From positions 1 to 5,413 of the forward strand of contig QHUQ01000171.1 of the NCBI GenBank assembly GCA_003221985.1: a stretch of 5,413 nucleotides of DNA. The letters run 5' to 3'. Every line of letters begins with the position of its first letter. Positions within the stretch are counted from its first letter, which is position 1. Positions 5,012 to 5,413 of this stretch are shown one piece after another. The notes beneath the pieces are model-generated. The model made no database searches. It was not told the origin of the DNA and saw only the letters and a program-made list of their open reading frames with translations. The position numbers and the translations under genes are program-made. The stretch comes from Gemmatimonadota bacterium (GTDB taxonomy: Bacteria > Gemmatimonadota > Gemmatimonadetes > Gemmatimonadales > GWC2-71-9).

Positions 5012-5413
5012 GTGATTCACTACTCCCGAGCACCCACCGCTCTGCGAGTCATCCGTCTCGCGGTCGCACTGTCCGTCGGCACCGCGGGCAGCGGCTTGCC
5101 GATGTGCGTCAGCCTGCTTGCGCAGGCGGCAACTCCGTGCGCCATGCACTCGGGTCACAACGGAGCCGCTACGCACGAGCACGCGGCACACCTCGCCGCG
5201 CTGGTGGCTCAGGGGTCGGGGCAGGCGTGCCATCAGGATGCAGCCGGCCTCGGCTGCGCCGCCGGGAGCACGTGCCCGACGGGAAGTCCCGCGACGGGGG
5301 TGTGGGCCAAGGTGTCGGTCGGCTTGCGTGCCGAATCGCGTACCGGAGTCCTGACACCGGCTTCCACACTTATTTCCTACCTCGCGCCGCCACTCTCTCC
5401 ACCGCCTCAAGCC
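5012..5413 (+). CDS. small secreted Cys/His/Met protein with PPPQA tail (protein B), 3' end at window edge
   Basis: The family is not recognised. A GTG start at 5012 follows a GAGGG site (5001-5005) by six bases, 46 bases after the CDF stop, so it is probably the last gene of the metal operon. The visible 134 residues begin with Arg residues and a hydrophobic stretch (about 13-37), a probable signal peptide. Cys32 and Cys43 come next, then a His/Met-rich segment CAMHSGH and THEHAAH (43-60). A Cys cluster follows (C73 in CH, C82, C88). A hydrophobic stretch leads to a proline-rich end, APPLSPPPQA, where the window stops. Protein A ends with the same PPPQA immediately before its stop codon, so B probably lacks only the stop. 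The ligands suggest periplasmic binding of a soft metal such as copper, silver or mercury, which is inference. Confidence 0.68.
   Translation, partial: MIHYSRAPTALRVIRLAVALSVGTAGSGLPMCVSLLAQAATPCAMHSGHNGAATHEHAAHLAALVAQGSGQACHQDAAGLGCAAGSTCPTGSPATGVWAKVSVGLRAESRTGVLTPASTLISYLAPPLSPPPQA

Noticed and set aside
4958..5410. Minus-strand 150-codon frame opposite protein B
   Set aside because: It has Arg/Gly-rich low-complexity composition typical of antisense GC-rich DNA. The plus strand has a ribosome binding site, a signal peptide and a Cys pattern.
1..5413. CRISPR arrays, insertion sequences or transposases
   Set aside because: No regularly spaced repeats, terminal inverted repeats flanking a gene, or transposase or integrase motifs were seen on either strand.

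Overview
This is a GC-rich (roughly 60-65% by eye) bacterial fragment carrying metal and metalloid resistance genes, several of them visibly damaged. The lineage cannot be fixed from the sequence. The GC content, a signal peptide ending in Ala-Gln and a mix of leaderless and Shine-Dalgarno starts would suit Gemmatimonadota or a similar soil or sediment phylum, but this is only an impression. It could equally be a metagenome contig.

Layout. Bases 1-55 (minus strand) hold the first 18 codons of a YCII/DGPF-domain protein, with a ribosome binding site and a weak promoter. Bases 56-314 have no other protein gene. They hold two tRNA relics: a D-arm resembling tRNA-Ser on the minus strand (188-212), and the 5' half of a tRNA-Thr(CGU) on the plus strand (265-300) that stops in the anticodon loop. 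Directly next to that break, on the minus strand, is an arsenic operon transcribed from about 1850 down to 315. It runs arsR (repressor), then arsM (arsenite methyltransferase, broken by an internal deletion and frame change), then arsC (thioredoxin-type arsenate reductase). The arsR promoter carries a clear 18-bp palindromic operator between its -35 and -10 boxes. No arsenite exporter is present.

The 196-bp region 1814-2009 is divergent. It holds the arsR promoter/operator, further palindromes and short repeats, and a candidate promoter for a plus-strand metal operon (2010 to the window end). That operon has four genes. The first is a small secreted Cys/Met protein (A). The second is an in-frame chimera joining the N-terminal two thirds of a CzcC/TolC-type outer-membrane factor to the C-terminal third of a CzcA/CusA-type RND pump. 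The third is a six-helix CDF/TMEM163-like cation transporter translationally coupled to the chimera. The fourth is a second small secreted Cys/His/Met protein (B), whose last visible residues repeat the PPPQA ending of protein A.

Interpretation. The intact ancestor was probably an arsRMC operon divergent from a heavy-metal efflux operon (small protein, outer-membrane factor, membrane fusion protein, RND pump, CDF transporter, small protein). In the present sequence the membrane fusion gene and most of the RND gene are gone, arsM has lost its middle, and two tRNAs are incomplete. The parts that look intact are ArsR, ArsC, the CDF transporter and the two small secreted proteins. Several abrupt losses within about 3 kb suggest either real repeated deletion in a resistance island or assembly errors, and raw reads would decide. 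The most interesting possibly undescribed element is the pair of small secreted metal-ligand-rich proteins with the shared proline-rich PPPQA tail that bracket the efflux genes.
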